Assembly (NCBI GenBank): GCA_036362985.1
Contig: JAYGXS010000001.1
Span: forward strand, 50,726,641 to 50,790,640
Direction: 5' to 3'
Origin: Ligula intestinalis
Taxonomy: Eukaryota; Platyhelminthes; Cestoda; Diphyllobothriidea; Diphyllobothriidae
Length of the DNA: 64,000 bases
Part shown: positions 45,955 through 58,235 of the stretch, in pieces
How positions within the stretch are numbered: position 1 is the stretch's first letter
How the letters are laid out: each line of letters starts with the position of its first letter
Program-made: the position numbers and the translations under genes
Notes under the pieces: model-generated
What the model was told of the DNA's origin: nothing
The model's input: only the letters and a program-made list of their open reading frames with translations
The model's database searches: none

Positions 45955-46105
45955 TAAGCTGGATCGGTTTCCCTCTCATTTGAGTTGACCCAGTTGTGAA
46001 AAAACTCGAGGCGTTCAGCGGGATTTGAATCCGCGCATCAGAGAAGACCTTTGCCGGAGGTCAATGCTCTAACCGCTAAGCTACAAATGCCCCGCCTCGC
46101 GCCGT
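45955..46105 (-). repeat. tRNA-like SINE of a third family
   Basis: On the minus strand: A box TTGTAGCTTAGCGGTTAGAG, an anticodon-like arm in which GACCT pairs with AGGTC around CCGGCAA (position 33 is C, not T), and a B box GCGGATTCAAATCCCGC. Partial acceptor pairing (GCATTTG with TGAACGC, one mismatch). The body continues into a CTCAAATGAGAGGGAAACC block, echoed at about 46135-46160. Odd loop and long variable region argue against a working tRNA. Confidence 0.6.
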
Positions 46106-49100
46106 GAATTTAATCACACTTGGGTCGATATTGCCCACCCAACTTTCCCTCTCATTGCCTAACGTGCACAACTAACGAGCTCGCATCTCACAGAAGTGGC
46201 AGATGCCATAGTCTACACCGGTTACCTTTAAATTCATGCGTGAGAGCATTATGAACGGCCTAATCGCCTGATTTATTAGCGTGAGCGGATCTGCCAGACG
46301 GGAGGATTTCAAATGATGCATTGTCCCTCTCAATTGCACTAGGGACCTTCGAGCCTGTCAACTGACTGACTAATGAGACTGGGCGCAGTGATTGACGTCG
46401 CGTTATAGGACAATGCATCGTTAATTGGTCTAATCCGAGCAATCGTTGAGTAGCTTACATAAATCATGTTCGAGACAGTGAATGTCCGTTTAAGAAGGCA
46501 TCGGGGTCGACAGCTGATCATGTCTGAGGCAAAATCACCAATTCGCAATATGAATTTTAAGCTATGTGCATAATTTACTACCCTGGAGAGGTTACCTTGT
46601 CCCTAAACAATAGTCACTACTCTCCTCTACCAAAAAAATTCATAATAATGATAAGAAGTTCCCGAAGGCCTACTTCTTACATAATTATGCACAAATATAC
46701 ACGAAGGTGCCAAACTCCGGAAGGAAAACAATAAAAGTAGCGGTGGGAAAAAAACAGCAGCCTTTAGCCACATCCGAGAGGCATGTCTTTAAGTCAAACC
46801 TTTTAGCTGTTCATGTTCATGAAGGAAACCAGGGCGCTATACGTAACAATCTGATTTTTTACTTTTTTAGTCAGCAAAGGGAAACGAAAATGTATGTGTT
46901 CTGAGCGATTAATTTACTTTGCTGTGGAAGAGTTCGTTGTATAGGCTGACCAAACACCTCATATACGCTAAACGAGGATAGCCAAATCTGGTTACTCGGA
47001 TAGCGGTAGTTTATTTTAAGGGCATATAAGGAAAAAACCTACAGTTCGTAAAGCGTGCTAATATTTTTCGTAAAGGGGAAGAGAAGGATCCAAATTCTTC
47101 AAAAAAGACACTTTAAAACCGGAAGTTCGGGAAACAAAAGGATTTCTCGCATGCTAAAAATAGCTCTTTTGTCACCTCAACTGGCCACGACTAAAAGAAT
47201 CGCAGTCGACAACTTGCAATCGATCGTGTGAAGGATTACCAAAGAAGTAATAAGAGACTGGGCTAAGGACTGTAAAGGTTGTGGTTAGGAGTTACAGTAG
47301 ATTGATCTAGGTTCAAGCACAGACGGTTGGGCAACCAACCAAAAATAACATTGCTACATTTGTCAGGTGATTGGTCGAAATTATCAAGGCACTGATAATA
47401 ATTAGTTATGAGCTTGTTTCCGATATGTGTGAATCCTAAGAGGTTTCGTGGGAGGTGACTATGAGGTGCCTTTGCGTACATTACGCTCTTGGCACGAAAG
47501 CAACAACTCACGTAACCTCCCCCTGCTCCACAAAACGCTGTCATAGCATAGGATAATGAATGCTATTTGCCCTGTATCGACCGGCGACCTACAGTTCTGT
47601 CACCCAAGACTCATTGAGGGATAAGCTGATGAAAAGTCTTTTCAACAGCTTGCACTCCAGCCATGAAGAAAACCGTCTACTTTCGCACCTCCGAAGATGG
47701 ACTGCCGACTGTCAAAGCCCTTCAATGACGATATCTTTGTAGATGGCAAAAACGGCAGGATTAACTGGACCCATTAAATTTCGGGAGAGCGCTTCAGCTG
47801 CGTCCACTGCAGTGCATTATAAGAGAAACTAATGAGAAAAATACAAAATTGAATTGATACAAAAAGGTCATAAAGGTCATTTCATGGATCCAATCAATCC
47901 TGCTGTTTTTGCCATTAGCAAATGTGCACCTGGAAAACTTTGCTTTAAAAATGACGGTATCATTTTTCTCCTATTTATCGTGTTCTAACGGCCAGGAACC
48001 AAGACGACTGGAGTCAATAGCAGACACAGTGGCTAATCAAGCATTTGCCCCCAACCTGCGTGTGCCAAGCAAATGTCCGCCCCAACGCAGTGAGCTCCGC
48101 TCATTGGGGTCTTGCACAGGTGAAAGCTGATGTAGGACCACATAAAGGAACCATTGCAACTAGGATCTTTGTTCCAAGTTACTTTGCCAGTTGGAGACCT
48201 TCTAAGGAATGGATTTGGGGGGCGTTGCAGCATTCAGAGGAACATCAGGTTTATTTTACTGAGGAAACGCAGAAGATGGACGACATCTGAAGTAAAACCA
48301 TTAAGGTACGTCGATAAAATTGGACATCAGGTGCAGCGGCTGACTGCTTTTCGCTCGCCTGTCAGTTCCACGTACAGCAGATTTCCTATCTCATTAAATA
48401 TCATGAGCAATTAAATATATATGTTTAAATGTTGCAGTTTCGAACAAATTACTCAAGGATGCAATTTTTATTATCGTGCAGCCTAATCCCAAGATATTCC
48501 AGTCACGTCGAGACGCTAGCTTTTAAAATAGAGTCCTTCTGACCCTCTGCAGAAAATGGTTACTTAAGTAGTCTTCCCATTGATTTTCAATGCCCTTGTA
48601 AATTCAAATATACTTTATACAAAACATGCACAAAAAGAATATTTGTTATACTTATTGGGTAGCTAATTACTCCTTCGATTTGTATACTTGAAGAAACTTG
48701 AAAAAAAAACTTTTTAAATTGTTGAATCATGCCGAGGTTTCGAAACAGTAAGCACTCTGCTTGCGAAAAATGACAATTCTTTGCATTATGCGGGAGATAC
48801 CAAACAAGTGTCACTAAATTTAACAATAGATGTGGATTGCGTTGTACACTTTAAAAGCACCATTAGTAACTTGACCGCTAGGATCAACTATGAATAAACG
48901 TTTTCTGACCTTAAAAGATTATATAATGAGAAACTTTCTAAAATCGAAATAAAACTTGAAGGAGACGTAATACGCCACTAAATGAGTACAAATAAATTGT
49001 ATACTGTGCAAGTTTTCTATTAAATATATTTGAATATATAAGGACGGCGAAAAAATCAATGAGAAAAATGCATGCTACTTAAGTAACCCTGTTCATAGAG

Positions 49101-49540
49101 TGTGCTTTTTGCAGACGTTTAGAGAGAAATAAAAGCCAGTATCCTGAGGTGACTGAAATATATTGGGATGAGGCCGCATGATAATCAATACTACTACTTA
49201 CTTAAATCATTTCGTTGAATTGAAAACACATTTGAGAATTTCAGTTAACGTTTCATAAGATAAGGAATATACTCTACGTGCTTTTAACTCGAGTGAAACT
49301 AACAATTCATACATCCACAGGCCTGTCCTGCCTACTCGCACTCCACCTGGATTCAAACCAACTGCAATTATGCGTCCATTTCCCAGCAAAATAAGCGGCA
49401 GCAATGCCAACAGAAGGAATAGTAGTCCACTCAACTGAATTGACCTGTATAGTAAGCATCTGGATTCAAGATTTTATGAAGTGAAGGACGGAGAAACGCA
49501 ATTTTAAGTTTAAAATAAATAATACAATGCACTGTCATCT
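46106..49540. other. No gene accepted
   Basis: Downstream side of the CTTNBP2-like exons, so possibly intron. A weak minus-strand candidate exon near 49444 (acceptor ATACAG) is not accepted for lack of a family match. Confidence 0.35.
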
Positions 49541-49562
49541 AAAGAAGCAGATGCTCACGCAC

Positions 49563-49808
49563 CTCATCATCAGCAAGCTGACTTAAAGCCTTCGGTGAGG
49601 TAGATGGTCGTAGACTAAGGACCCGCTCAAGTCGCTCTACTTCCTGGCGCTTCTGAGAAAGTTCCCGCAGGAGACGACATCTTTCTTTGATCAGATTAGC
49701 CGCAGCGAGTCTTTGTCTCTGTGTGAGGGCCTTTTGCTCGGCACAGCTATCCATGGCCTTTTTGAGATCCCTCTCAAGCCGACGGTTTTGCGATCTTTCA
49801 TGTTCCAG
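49563..49808 (-). CDS. CTTNBP2: CTTNBP2-like exon 4, coiled coil
   Basis: The acceptor is TCTTCCTTAG and the donor GATGAG^GTGCGT; 82 codons in phase 0 at both ends. LEHERSQNRRLERDLKKAMD continues the heptad pattern from exon 3, as in the family. Confidence 0.8.
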
Positions 49809-52800
49809 CTAAGGAAGAAAATTTTAAAATACAGTAAGGCATTCAACAGGGTGTTACGGTTTTTACTGAATATTAAGGTAATTTTGAACGGGAGGAAGCA
49901 TAAGCGGTGGCCAGTTAAAAGGCTGCAGCAGTTGAATTCCTGTACGAGTGAATTTTACTGACCGGCATGTACCGAAAACTGAATACTATAAAATTTATAT
50001 CTTTTGAGTAACCAGCGAAAAAGTCAGTTGAGAGAAAAAAGCTGCTTCTTATGTGGTTAACTATGCAGGAAATAAATGCGATCCTTTTGACCTATATGGA
50101 CAAAAGTATATGCAATGACAGCAGCTGGGCTTGTGTTGGAAGCGGTTTTAGTGCGGTTAAGGTTCCGAAGTCGAGAAAGTTCTAAAATAAACAAAATTAC
50201 TCATTAGGGGAAAAGTATGGACATTATTCACCCATTTCAGCCTAATTATTCCTCAATGACGCGAAAAAAACACCAAATACAAGTTGGGAATTGAAAGTAG
50301 TTTAACTTATTTTATTCCTCTTTGCCTCACAAAATTCATACGAGAGATATAATGGACCATTTTGCTAGGTTGGGAAGATTAGAGTGCTAAGGACACGGTT
50401 CGACTTCGTTTCTGGCAACTTCAGACCCAAACATTACGTAACTGCTAGTTTCTTTGAAATATATTTGCTATTTACTCATAGGCAGACTTAGGTGCTGGAC
50501 GACACACGATTATCTGTAAACGCGTGTATCTTTATTCACATACATAGGAATGAACATGTGTGCGACCTGAATGACTGGTGCAAAAAGTTATCTTGCACAT
50601 CAAAGAATAAGAACAAGGGAGGCAACGCCATTTTTCTATAACGGTGTGACACGCAGCCATTAAGTTTCCACAGTACCCGATCAGTGCATACTAGTATATT
50701 GGTTCCCACTCCCCAACGATCTCTGTGAAAGCGATGTTAATAAGTTGACAAAAGCCGGTGGATGCACTGTAGGTCAACGATTTCCTGATCAAATCTCAAA
50801 ACGAGTACTTCAAACGGTAGCACGTGCAACTGCTCTCTTTACTATCAAAAAACTAGAGGCTGGGTGGTTTGTAGAGCCTAGACATTTGAGCGTTAGCTGC
50901 CGAAATTAACATAAAACTGGCTGGTAGCGTTTAATTGACGATGAACTCAGCCTCTGCATCGCCAAAAGGAGAGCATATCATGACTACCGTGGATAAATGG
51001 GTAGATAAGATTTGGAAATTGCACCTAGTTTATTAGTAGTTTGAGAATTTACCACCATGACAACACGTTATATTTTAAATGAATGGAAAAACTAGGTTCA
51101 GTGATTTGCGTAGGTGGAATTGGAGCTTCAAAGGAAAAAATGCAAATGAAATAATAATGACAAGGTGCGGAACTCACCAAAATCGAACATCCAGTTGATT
51201 AATTGGGTTTTAAAAAAAAACAGTAAGAAGGAACGCAATAGCCCTAGATCCCATGAAACGAACCCAGATAAGCAGTATAAAAACTGAAAACTGATAAAGT
51301 GAATATAAGAAGGCTTAAAATCAAAAGAAACTGTCACCATATGTTATAAGGAAATGCTGTAGCTTTGCACAGAGACAACCGAGGGTATCCGGCTACGGCA
51401 TTTCTATTGGTAGCTGGAATTTAAAATGCCAAAAATAAGGTGAAATTTACTGCAACGTTCCAACTATGAACTGACATGTCGACCATCGGCTGCCACACTT
51501 ATGCTGAATGAGGTCTAAAAATAAAATGAAACGAAAAAAACTTGCAAAAGCAAACAGATGAGCGACGGATTAATACGATCAGGTTTGACGTCCTGATAAC
51601 TATTATCGGAAACCTGTGGCGAGGAAAATGTCAGTATCAAACGGAGGTCCCTCAGAGCAACGCAATGATCCAAAGTACTCATGAAACAGCGAGCTCGGCC
51701 TCTATTGCCTGATTAAATTTTATCGCCATAGATCACGTCCATTCAATTCAAACACACTAAAGATTCGAGAAACTCCCAGAAAATGCGGCGTAGGCGGTCT
51801 TTTAAGTTGGCGGAAGCCATTTTTTTCATTTAAAGAGGTCTTTATTTAAATTAAATGGCGTGTATTAATCTGGCCAGGTTTCTACATAGATTATGAGCAT
51901 TCCGGTTGGTCTTGGGGTTTCGTACTCAAAACCTAAGTACTTGTACTTGTTAACAGCTAAGTCATCTTAGCCAGCCTTCGAATACAGCCAAGTGAAGTCA
52001 CCAGATAAAGCAGGAATCGGTCTCAGTGCCTTCCTTCGCATTCACTTCTGCAGACAAATGCGGCAGTTTGTCAATAATGAAATGAAGGTTTAGTCGCATT
52101 TTCATCAATAAACACTAAAACACGCAAAGGTTTTTGGAGAGGTAGTTACGAGAAAAAAATAAGTCGTACAGTTAATATCAACCGCCAAGAAGCCGACATA
52201 CGAGGTGTTCCAATAGCCATTACATCGAAAATTTACAGTGTGCACAATTTGAAGCGATGTAGGGTCTTCTCCGTAATTTACTTACTGGCTCTTCAACCCC
52301 TGATATTTGGCGAAAATGTCACGCATAAACTGCCTTGGCTACAATACGAATGCTTCAATAAGTCAGAAACAGCTCAAAAATATCTTCGAACATGATAATT
52401 TAAGTAGATGGTGGCGTATTTAACGCGTCTGGTTAAGTTATAAACTTTATAAACTTATACGTATCGCCTAGACACGTTACATAGACTACCATCACTTAAA
52501 TTTAAAAAATATCACGAGTAAACAGGAAGTTAGGTCCGATTTGACAACCTATCTGCCCCAAGAGATAAATCCCGAGATAAATTTATAGAACTGTTTCGTT
52601 TTCTATGGAGCCAGCAACAGAAACCATCGTCTATCTCCCGCACAGCGAAAACCTTTGATTATTTCTTCTAAAGCTTATTAGACAAGATGAATTTACAGCT
52701 TGCCCCAACTTCGACACATTTAGTTTAGACGCTTTTATGAGTATCCCTAAATTTTTGAAAAGCATATGAAGTGTCGTACTTGCACAACAGAACCTTTTCG

Positions 52801-54869
52801 TAATATGTGTTTAATTCAGAAACTGAACGAAGTTGGACGGCAGTCGCGAATACTACCCCTACACTCCTATGGAGCGGATATTTTCAAAAGGCGATTATTA
52901 CACACAGGTTTTACAATAGGATGAACTTCTGGAAAAAGCGATGGCCATTAAAATGTTAACAGATTTCGCATAGGATGCTCACTTTTTTTTACTGTGACAT
53001 AACTTTGCGGTTCGATGGATGTCGCGTAGCTTTTCTGGAACACCCCACGATGAGTTGACTTGAACCCGTTAACTGATACAACTTTATTCGCATGCGGGAG
53101 ATAATATAAATAACAACTACTTTCAATTGATATTGCTCTACTGGAAATATTTTAAGGAACGGCCAATAGTTGGGCTACATGCAAAACATGATATCATCTC
53201 CATCCCTCTTTTGATAACAAATTTTGTAAAACATATGCGGAGCTTGGGTGTCTGGTGTGCGGAGGTAACGGCCATTTGACAGTCGTGGGAAATACAGGGT
53301 GTCCCAAAAAATGTATACACATTTTAGATAACTGTAGCCTTGATGTTTATCATTATTTTATTATTTTAAAAACGTAAAAATGTTTACAAGTATCATCTTA
53401 TTGATTTTTTCCATCGCATGTTCTCAAACTGACGTTCATTTTACATCCAGACACTGCTCACAACGCGAATCAATGGACGCAAACACCGAAACAATTCCCT
53501 TGATATTTAGGCGCATTCATGTTCAATGGCTTCTCTCTTTCTCAATTATTGAAAAAATAGTCAAAATGCAGTAAAAAAAACAATAAAATGATATTTGTCA
53601 ATATTGTTGTATTTTTGAAATAATAAAATTACGATAAACGCCAACCTTACAATTATTTAAAATGTGTATACATTTTTGGGATACCCTGTACAATGTCCGT
53701 GTCCCATAGGCAGTTTGGTAGGCAGAATGTATGCTCTTTCAGAAAGGTAAATATGCGCGAACTAATAGTTCTCGTTTGCTGCAGAAATATCGTATTGCAG
53801 ATTAACACCATCGACTATTCAACGGGCAGTCGTATGCGTGCTCAGAAAATCTGAGATTCGTCTTAAAAGGGATGACTGCCCGTAGCCTCCAACAATGCAG
53901 TCAGCTTTAAGCGAAAACTTCATGAGACTAAGATTTAAGATTTTTTGTTCAATGTCCATTATCAATAAAGGTAACCACATTAGAAAATTCGTTACAAATG
54001 GCGTCTGTGGATTGCATATAGCCAAAAGAAGTGTGCATTTTACAAAACGCCTCAGAATTTAAGCATAGCAAGCCATGTCGTCAGAAAACTATTCATAAAT
54101 GCGTCGATACCTGGGTACTGATACCAGCCCTTAAGGAAAGAACGTGTGACGCATTGCAGTCAGACTAATGAAAAAAAGCAAATTAAATACCAATGCACAT
54201 CAAACGCGAATAAAACAAGCTGAACTATTGGAAATTTTAAAAAGGTAGAACAAACCTCTGCTTGTAATCTTTCCCGCTCTTTCTCTAGCATCGCAACGAC
54301 ATCATCGCCCTCGGCCGTGTCTCGTTCATGTTTCTTGCGCTCTTCCTCAAGACGGTTATGAGCCTCCAAATATTTCTCTTCAGCTAGTCTCAGTTGTTCA
54401 CGATAAAACTCTTGAGCACGCTTTTGGGCTTCAATAAGCTCATGTAATTCTATTTTTTTCAAGGGGGTGGGTTTGTCTTTTGAAGTTTGAGAGCCCTCCT
54501 TGGGGACAGAATCGTCCAAAGAGTCGCCATTCGTAGGTTTCACGTGAGTAGCATCGCGTTGCAGGGCAAGTATTGCGTCATTCGGATCTATATAAAATCC
54601 CCGATCCAAGAAATAACGGTTGCATACGGCATCGGCATACAAAAGATACCTCTGTTCGCACTATAATATGTTAGTTTAATTATACAAGAAATGAAATACC
54701 TTTAAAGATGCGACAGCTATTTCTCTTGCCTCCAGTTCACCCTGCATGCGAGCCAAAATACTAAGCAACTCGCTCTGACTAACCTATAAAGAGCATCGTT
54801 GAAAATAAATAGACAACGTACTTCGGAATCCAGGGTTCCGGGTGATTTACTTTTTCCAGAGAGTGACAT
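49563..54869 (-). CDS. CTTNBP2: Cortactin-binding protein 2 family, N-terminal coiled-coil part
   Basis: Spliced on the minus strand: 54869-54822, 54783-54700, 54660-54256, 49808-49563; 261 residues, all junctions GT-AG in phase 0. It starts at ATG 54869 (MSLSGKSKSPGTLDSE). Residues 17-44 (ELLSILARMQGELEARE) match the start of the CTTNBP2 N-terminal domain. Residues 71-80 (NDAILALQRD) and 158-179 (DTAEGDDVVAMLEKERERL) match its two best-conserved blocks. The rest is a long Glu/Arg/Lys coiled coil. Family members bind cortactin and associate with STRIPAK (striatin-PP2A) complexes at the actin cytoskeleton; applying that to this worm is inference. The model stops at GAG^GTGCGT (49563), so the gene continues downstream; the Ser/Pro-rich exon at 34440-33354 may be its end. 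CTTNBP2 versus CTTNBP2NL is not decided. Confidence 0.88.
49809..54255 (-). other. 4.4-kb intron of the CTTNBP2-like gene
   Basis: AT-rich; contains the MITE at 53293-53690 and no other feature that I can support. Confidence 0.7.
53293..53690. mobile_element. MITE with ~45-bp TIRs and TA target sites (Tc1/mariner-like)
   Basis: Left end TA then CAGGGTGTCCCAAAAAATGT; right end, read inverted, TA then CAGGGTATCCCAAAAATGTA. The inverted match continues through ATACACATTTTA(A/G)ATAA to about 45 bp. TA flanks and a CAGGGTGTCCC end fit Tc1/mariner. The interior (about 305 bp) has a 64-codon frame with no transposase motif, so it is non-autonomous. Confidence 0.9.
54256..54660 (-). CDS. CTTNBP2: CTTNBP2-like exon 3
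   Basis: The acceptor is CATATTATAG and the donor GCAGAG^GTTTGT; 135 codons. It starts CEQRYLLYADAVC, carries NDAILALQRD, an acidic/Ser linker and the DTAEGDDV...EKERERLQAE block that identifies the family. Confidence 0.88.
54700..54783 (-). CDS. CTTNBP2: CTTNBP2-like exon 2
   Basis: The acceptor is TTTATAG and the donor AAAG^GTATTT; 28 codons, VSQSELLSILARMQGELEAR to AVASLK. Followed by a 39-nt intron (54699-54661). Confidence 0.85.
54822..54869 (-). CDS. CTTNBP2: CTTNBP2-like exon 1
   Basis: ATG at 54869, 16 codons, donor GAA^GTACGT. Followed by a 38-nt intron (54821-54784). Confidence 0.8.
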
Positions 54870-55308
54870 AGTTTATTGACAAGAAACCTCTGAGTGATTC
54901 ATGATGGGAGAATTTAATGTAAAATAACGCCGGTTGTTTCGTGTCTATCAAAATCTAGTATATCAAACAACTTAACCCTCCAAAGTAATAGCATTTCGCA
55001 AAGAGGGGAGGGACCATAATAAATTAAAGTAGTCTACTAAAACAAAAGGGCAACTTCTTCGGTAAAAATGTTCATTGATCGCTGAGTTAGATTTCTCCGA
55101 TAGAACGAATGCAACATGCAGATTCACATATGACTGGTCAGTCTGTCGTTCTGCTGTCTTAATGGCAGCTGATTTGTTGTTTGACGAAACGCTGGTGCAA
55201 TTTCTGGCGCTGTTCAGACGAAAGCGATTGACCGGTGACAGTTACAGTTTGGGATGAAGGAACCAACAAAAATTACGGATGCTGCACAAAGGCAGTCCAC
55301 ACCTGGGA

Positions 55309-55385
55309 TCGGTTTTGACTGGCTTATGGTGGCTAATAAGCCAGGGATGGCCATTTTGGTCTCCCTTGTCTTTGTCGGTTCCGCT
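55309..55385 (+). repeat. SINE tail, 5' truncated
   Basis: TTTTGACTGGCTTATGGTGG, AATAAGCCAGGGATGGCC, TCTCCCTTGTCTTTGTCGG: the shared 3' body of the Arg-like SINE family. It lies upstream of the CTTNBP2-like start. Confidence 0.75.
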
Positions 55386-55546
55386 TCATAATATATGTAG
55401 GTCCTTGTACCCCTCTTTTTTAGGTGTCTACCTGCCTTTGTTTATCTACAATTTTTTCGTTATATTTGAGTTTATCATTTTTCTGCCACTTGGTTCGCGT
55501 ATTGAATCCATGGCATAAAGTGCAAAGCCACTTTATTTATATCATA

Positions 55547-55875
55547 CTATATGCTCATGAAGAAGCCATGCGCGACCGCATTAAGCATATTTTTCTCTAT
55601 TAGGTAAGTCAGTATTTTATCTTTGATCAAGGTTGCCATGATCATAGAGGCTGTGGGAATTTTATTTATTGGCTTACATTCGTCAGAAGTCGTAGAACAG
55701 CTGTGTTTGTGTATAGGCAGTATGTGTGAGCTACTCCATGAAATAGGAAAGGTTTCGCCTTCAAGAGTACGAAGAAATATATTACACGGAAGAAAACATC
55801 GTCTTTTCATCTTTTTGAATGCGGACCGGTACGCCATCTGGTCCAGAACTATGAAACTGACGGAAACCTCACATG
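55547..55875 (-). pseudogene. CR1/jockey-like LINE RT fragment
   Basis: Minus strand: SSGPDGVPVR (the 'S.GPDGIP' block) then, after a frameshift, CNIFLRTLEGETFPISWSSS and HILPIHKHSCSTTSDECKPI (the 'F..SL..G..P..WK.A.V.PI.K.G......NYRPI' block), then MATLIKDKILTYLIEKNML and AHGFFMS ('QHGF'). It breaks off at about 55547, before the catalytic box. Confidence 0.75.
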
Positions 55876-57425
55876 GCTACCTTACAGTCCCAGAGGATAC
55901 AGCATTTTCTAAGCAAATGAGAAACGAGTTTGCATTTAAATGTCGCAGCAGTTTCTGAAAGAACCACCTCGTTAAGGAGTCTATTCCGCGCTCCGACAAC
56001 CAAAGAAAAAAGAAGACGTTTTTACGCTACTGATGATGACTGGCGAACATGGACTGTGCATGGGCTGCCAGAAAAGTTACTACTTTGGGCCGCAGACAAA
56101 CCTCTCTACAAGAACATCACCTTTGTATTACGGGCTAGAGAGCGGTTATAGTCGCACTGCCTTGACCTTATGTATATCGAGCTGCATAAGCAAACCCCAT
56201 TAGAGTCGAGCGACCGCATTACGCTTTATTTCAAGCGAAAGAGACATTGAGGAGGGGGACTAATTACTTATCAGAAAATAAATGTAGGAGATATCCGGGG
56301 AACCAGGTCTGCCTGGTGGAGCAAATGACCACTGCAGGATCTAAAGCTCGATGCTGAAAAGTAATATTACCTCAACTGTCTCTTAAAAGAAATTCACTAC
56401 AAAATGCCCAGACTGAATAATTTCAAAGTTCCAGGCAGCTTTCCAATAAAGAAATCGCTTTTGGAGGCGTCGTGGCCTAATGGGCTCCGATAAGCAGGAA
56501 CTTAGTATAAGTAAAAGTGGGACTAATAAGCCGCGAAGTAAATACAAGCTGAGCATACTGCAAAGTTCTTTTAAACGCTCCCAAATCATATACGGCTACA
56601 TACAGCTACTACGTCCCCGAAAATTAACTGCCGTTTACCGAACCGACATTGCGGTATAATAGAATTATGAAAAACATACCACTTGCTACTTTAAAGTTAT
56701 AAGTTTGTTTGGAAAACTACCGAATACTTCTTTTTCGTCATTCAGTCGGCAGTCCCGGTAACCAGCAAGGGTGCACGATGGGCACATCTTCGACACTCGG
56801 TGCCGACACTCGGTGACATTTGCGTGACCTCCGCAATCTTCTCCTCGTGGGACCCTTGGGATAATGATAAAAACCGCGATGAGCTCCTCTTTACATGCTT
56901 CAAACGCTCTTAGCACAGGCCATCCGGTTCGCATATACTTTTTTCCTCCATCCAACCCCCACCTCCACGGGTGACAGTTTTTCTCCTTAAATCTCTCGAA
57001 TGGCTTTCAAACCCCCAGGCTTTCTGGACCATGCCTGAGGAGTTTTCCACAGTTGGTCCTCCCTTACCCAGTTCCAATTACTGGCAACGCCACTGTTCTG
57101 AAATGTTCTTCAGAACAAATGCATTTAAAAACTCTTCTGTACCAATGAGAAGTTCAAAGGTATTTACCTATATTTCCTTCAATAAAACCTGATCTGACCT
57201 GACGAAGAGAACGTAGGAACTGGATGTAGCCCGCAATTCTACGGACAGATAACTGAAAACAGTCGACCAGGTTAAAGCATCCCTTCTTTCCAAATTCCTT
57301 CAATGCGTCTTCACCCAAAGGCATAGCGCTTTTGATATTGTTCCATCCGATTGCCAACAAATATCTCCACCTCCTTTCCCCTCCTTTTTCTCATCCTCCA
57401 TAACAAGAGACCTAGAGTTTCACTG
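55876..57425. other. No gene accepted
   Basis: A plus-strand frame at 55930-56151 (with KEKRRRFYATDDDW and GLPEKLLLWAADKP) is of unknown status. No other support. Confidence 0.3.
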
Positions 57426-57429
57426 ACTA

Positions 57430-58235
57430 CAACCAGGACCAAATTACTCCAGGTGAAACCTGCCCAATCACCAGGACCGGTTGGAATTCCTGCCCTAACA
57501 CTATGAAAGCTGGCTAACGAACTATGTGAATCAGTATAGGTTTTATTTTTAAAGACTTTCAAAGAAAGTGAACTCCCAGAGGAATGGAAGTGGGCATTTA
57601 TCATCCAGATCCAAAGACGAATTTTACGGCATGACTGCGAAAATTACCGTCCAGTCAGCTTACCTTGCATTGCCTGTAACAGAGTGGAACGTTTATCAAG
57701 AAGCATTCAATGGGATTCCTGGAAAGTAATAAAATAATATGCAATGTCCCGCTTGGCTATTACTTCACGAGTGTTCTTTATTCGTATGAGAAGGGGACAA
57801 AAGCCACAGATAAGGGTTCTGTAGTTGATGTGATATTTTCGGTTTCAAGGAAGCTTTGGAAAGCGTACAATGCATGCTTCTTTTACAGATGATTAAGGGC
57901 GTAGGAATTGAAGAAAGTTTTTTTAATGGATCAACAGTTTGTTTTCCCTCAGAGAAAAGGGGGTCATTGTTTGGAACTCTATCTCCTAATGGGCAAAATT
58001 AGAATGTAACGTCCTGCAGTGTTCTGCTTTTGGTCTGCCACTCTTGCTTACTCAATATAAAAAACTGCCTCAAGTTTTTAAACTGTGACGTTGTCTTGTC
58101 TTCAGGTGACATAACAATATAGGATAGAGCTAGCTGCACTTATAACGTCAAAGGTTACAATGAAATATTGACGAACTAATTGCCTGGTCAATCACATGGC
58201 TTCTTAACTTTAATCTGGGGACAGAGAAATGGGGG
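57430..58235 (+). pseudogene. CR1/jockey-like LINE RT, degraded
   Basis: KPAQSPGPVGIPAL (the 'K..SPGPDG' block, Asp lost), KLANELCESV, FKESELPEEWKWAFIIQI, CENYRPVSLPCIACNRVERL and ESNKIICNVPLG follow in RT order, then ATDKGSVVDVIFSVSRKLWK (the D.I..DFSKAFD box, with F-to-V and D-to-K changes), then GVGIEESFFN and CDVVLSSGDITI at about 58080-58120 (where the FADD box should be). Frameshifted and inactive. Confidence 0.75.

Noticed and set aside
49207..49444. Candidate next exon of the CTTNBP2-like gene after acceptor ATACAG at 49445
   Set aside because: In the phase required it stops after about 45 codons, and the open frame in another phase is hydrophobic and unlike the family.
55930..56151. 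73-codon plus-strand frame with KEKRRRFYATDDDW
   Set aside because: Protein-like in part, but there is no partner exon or family match.
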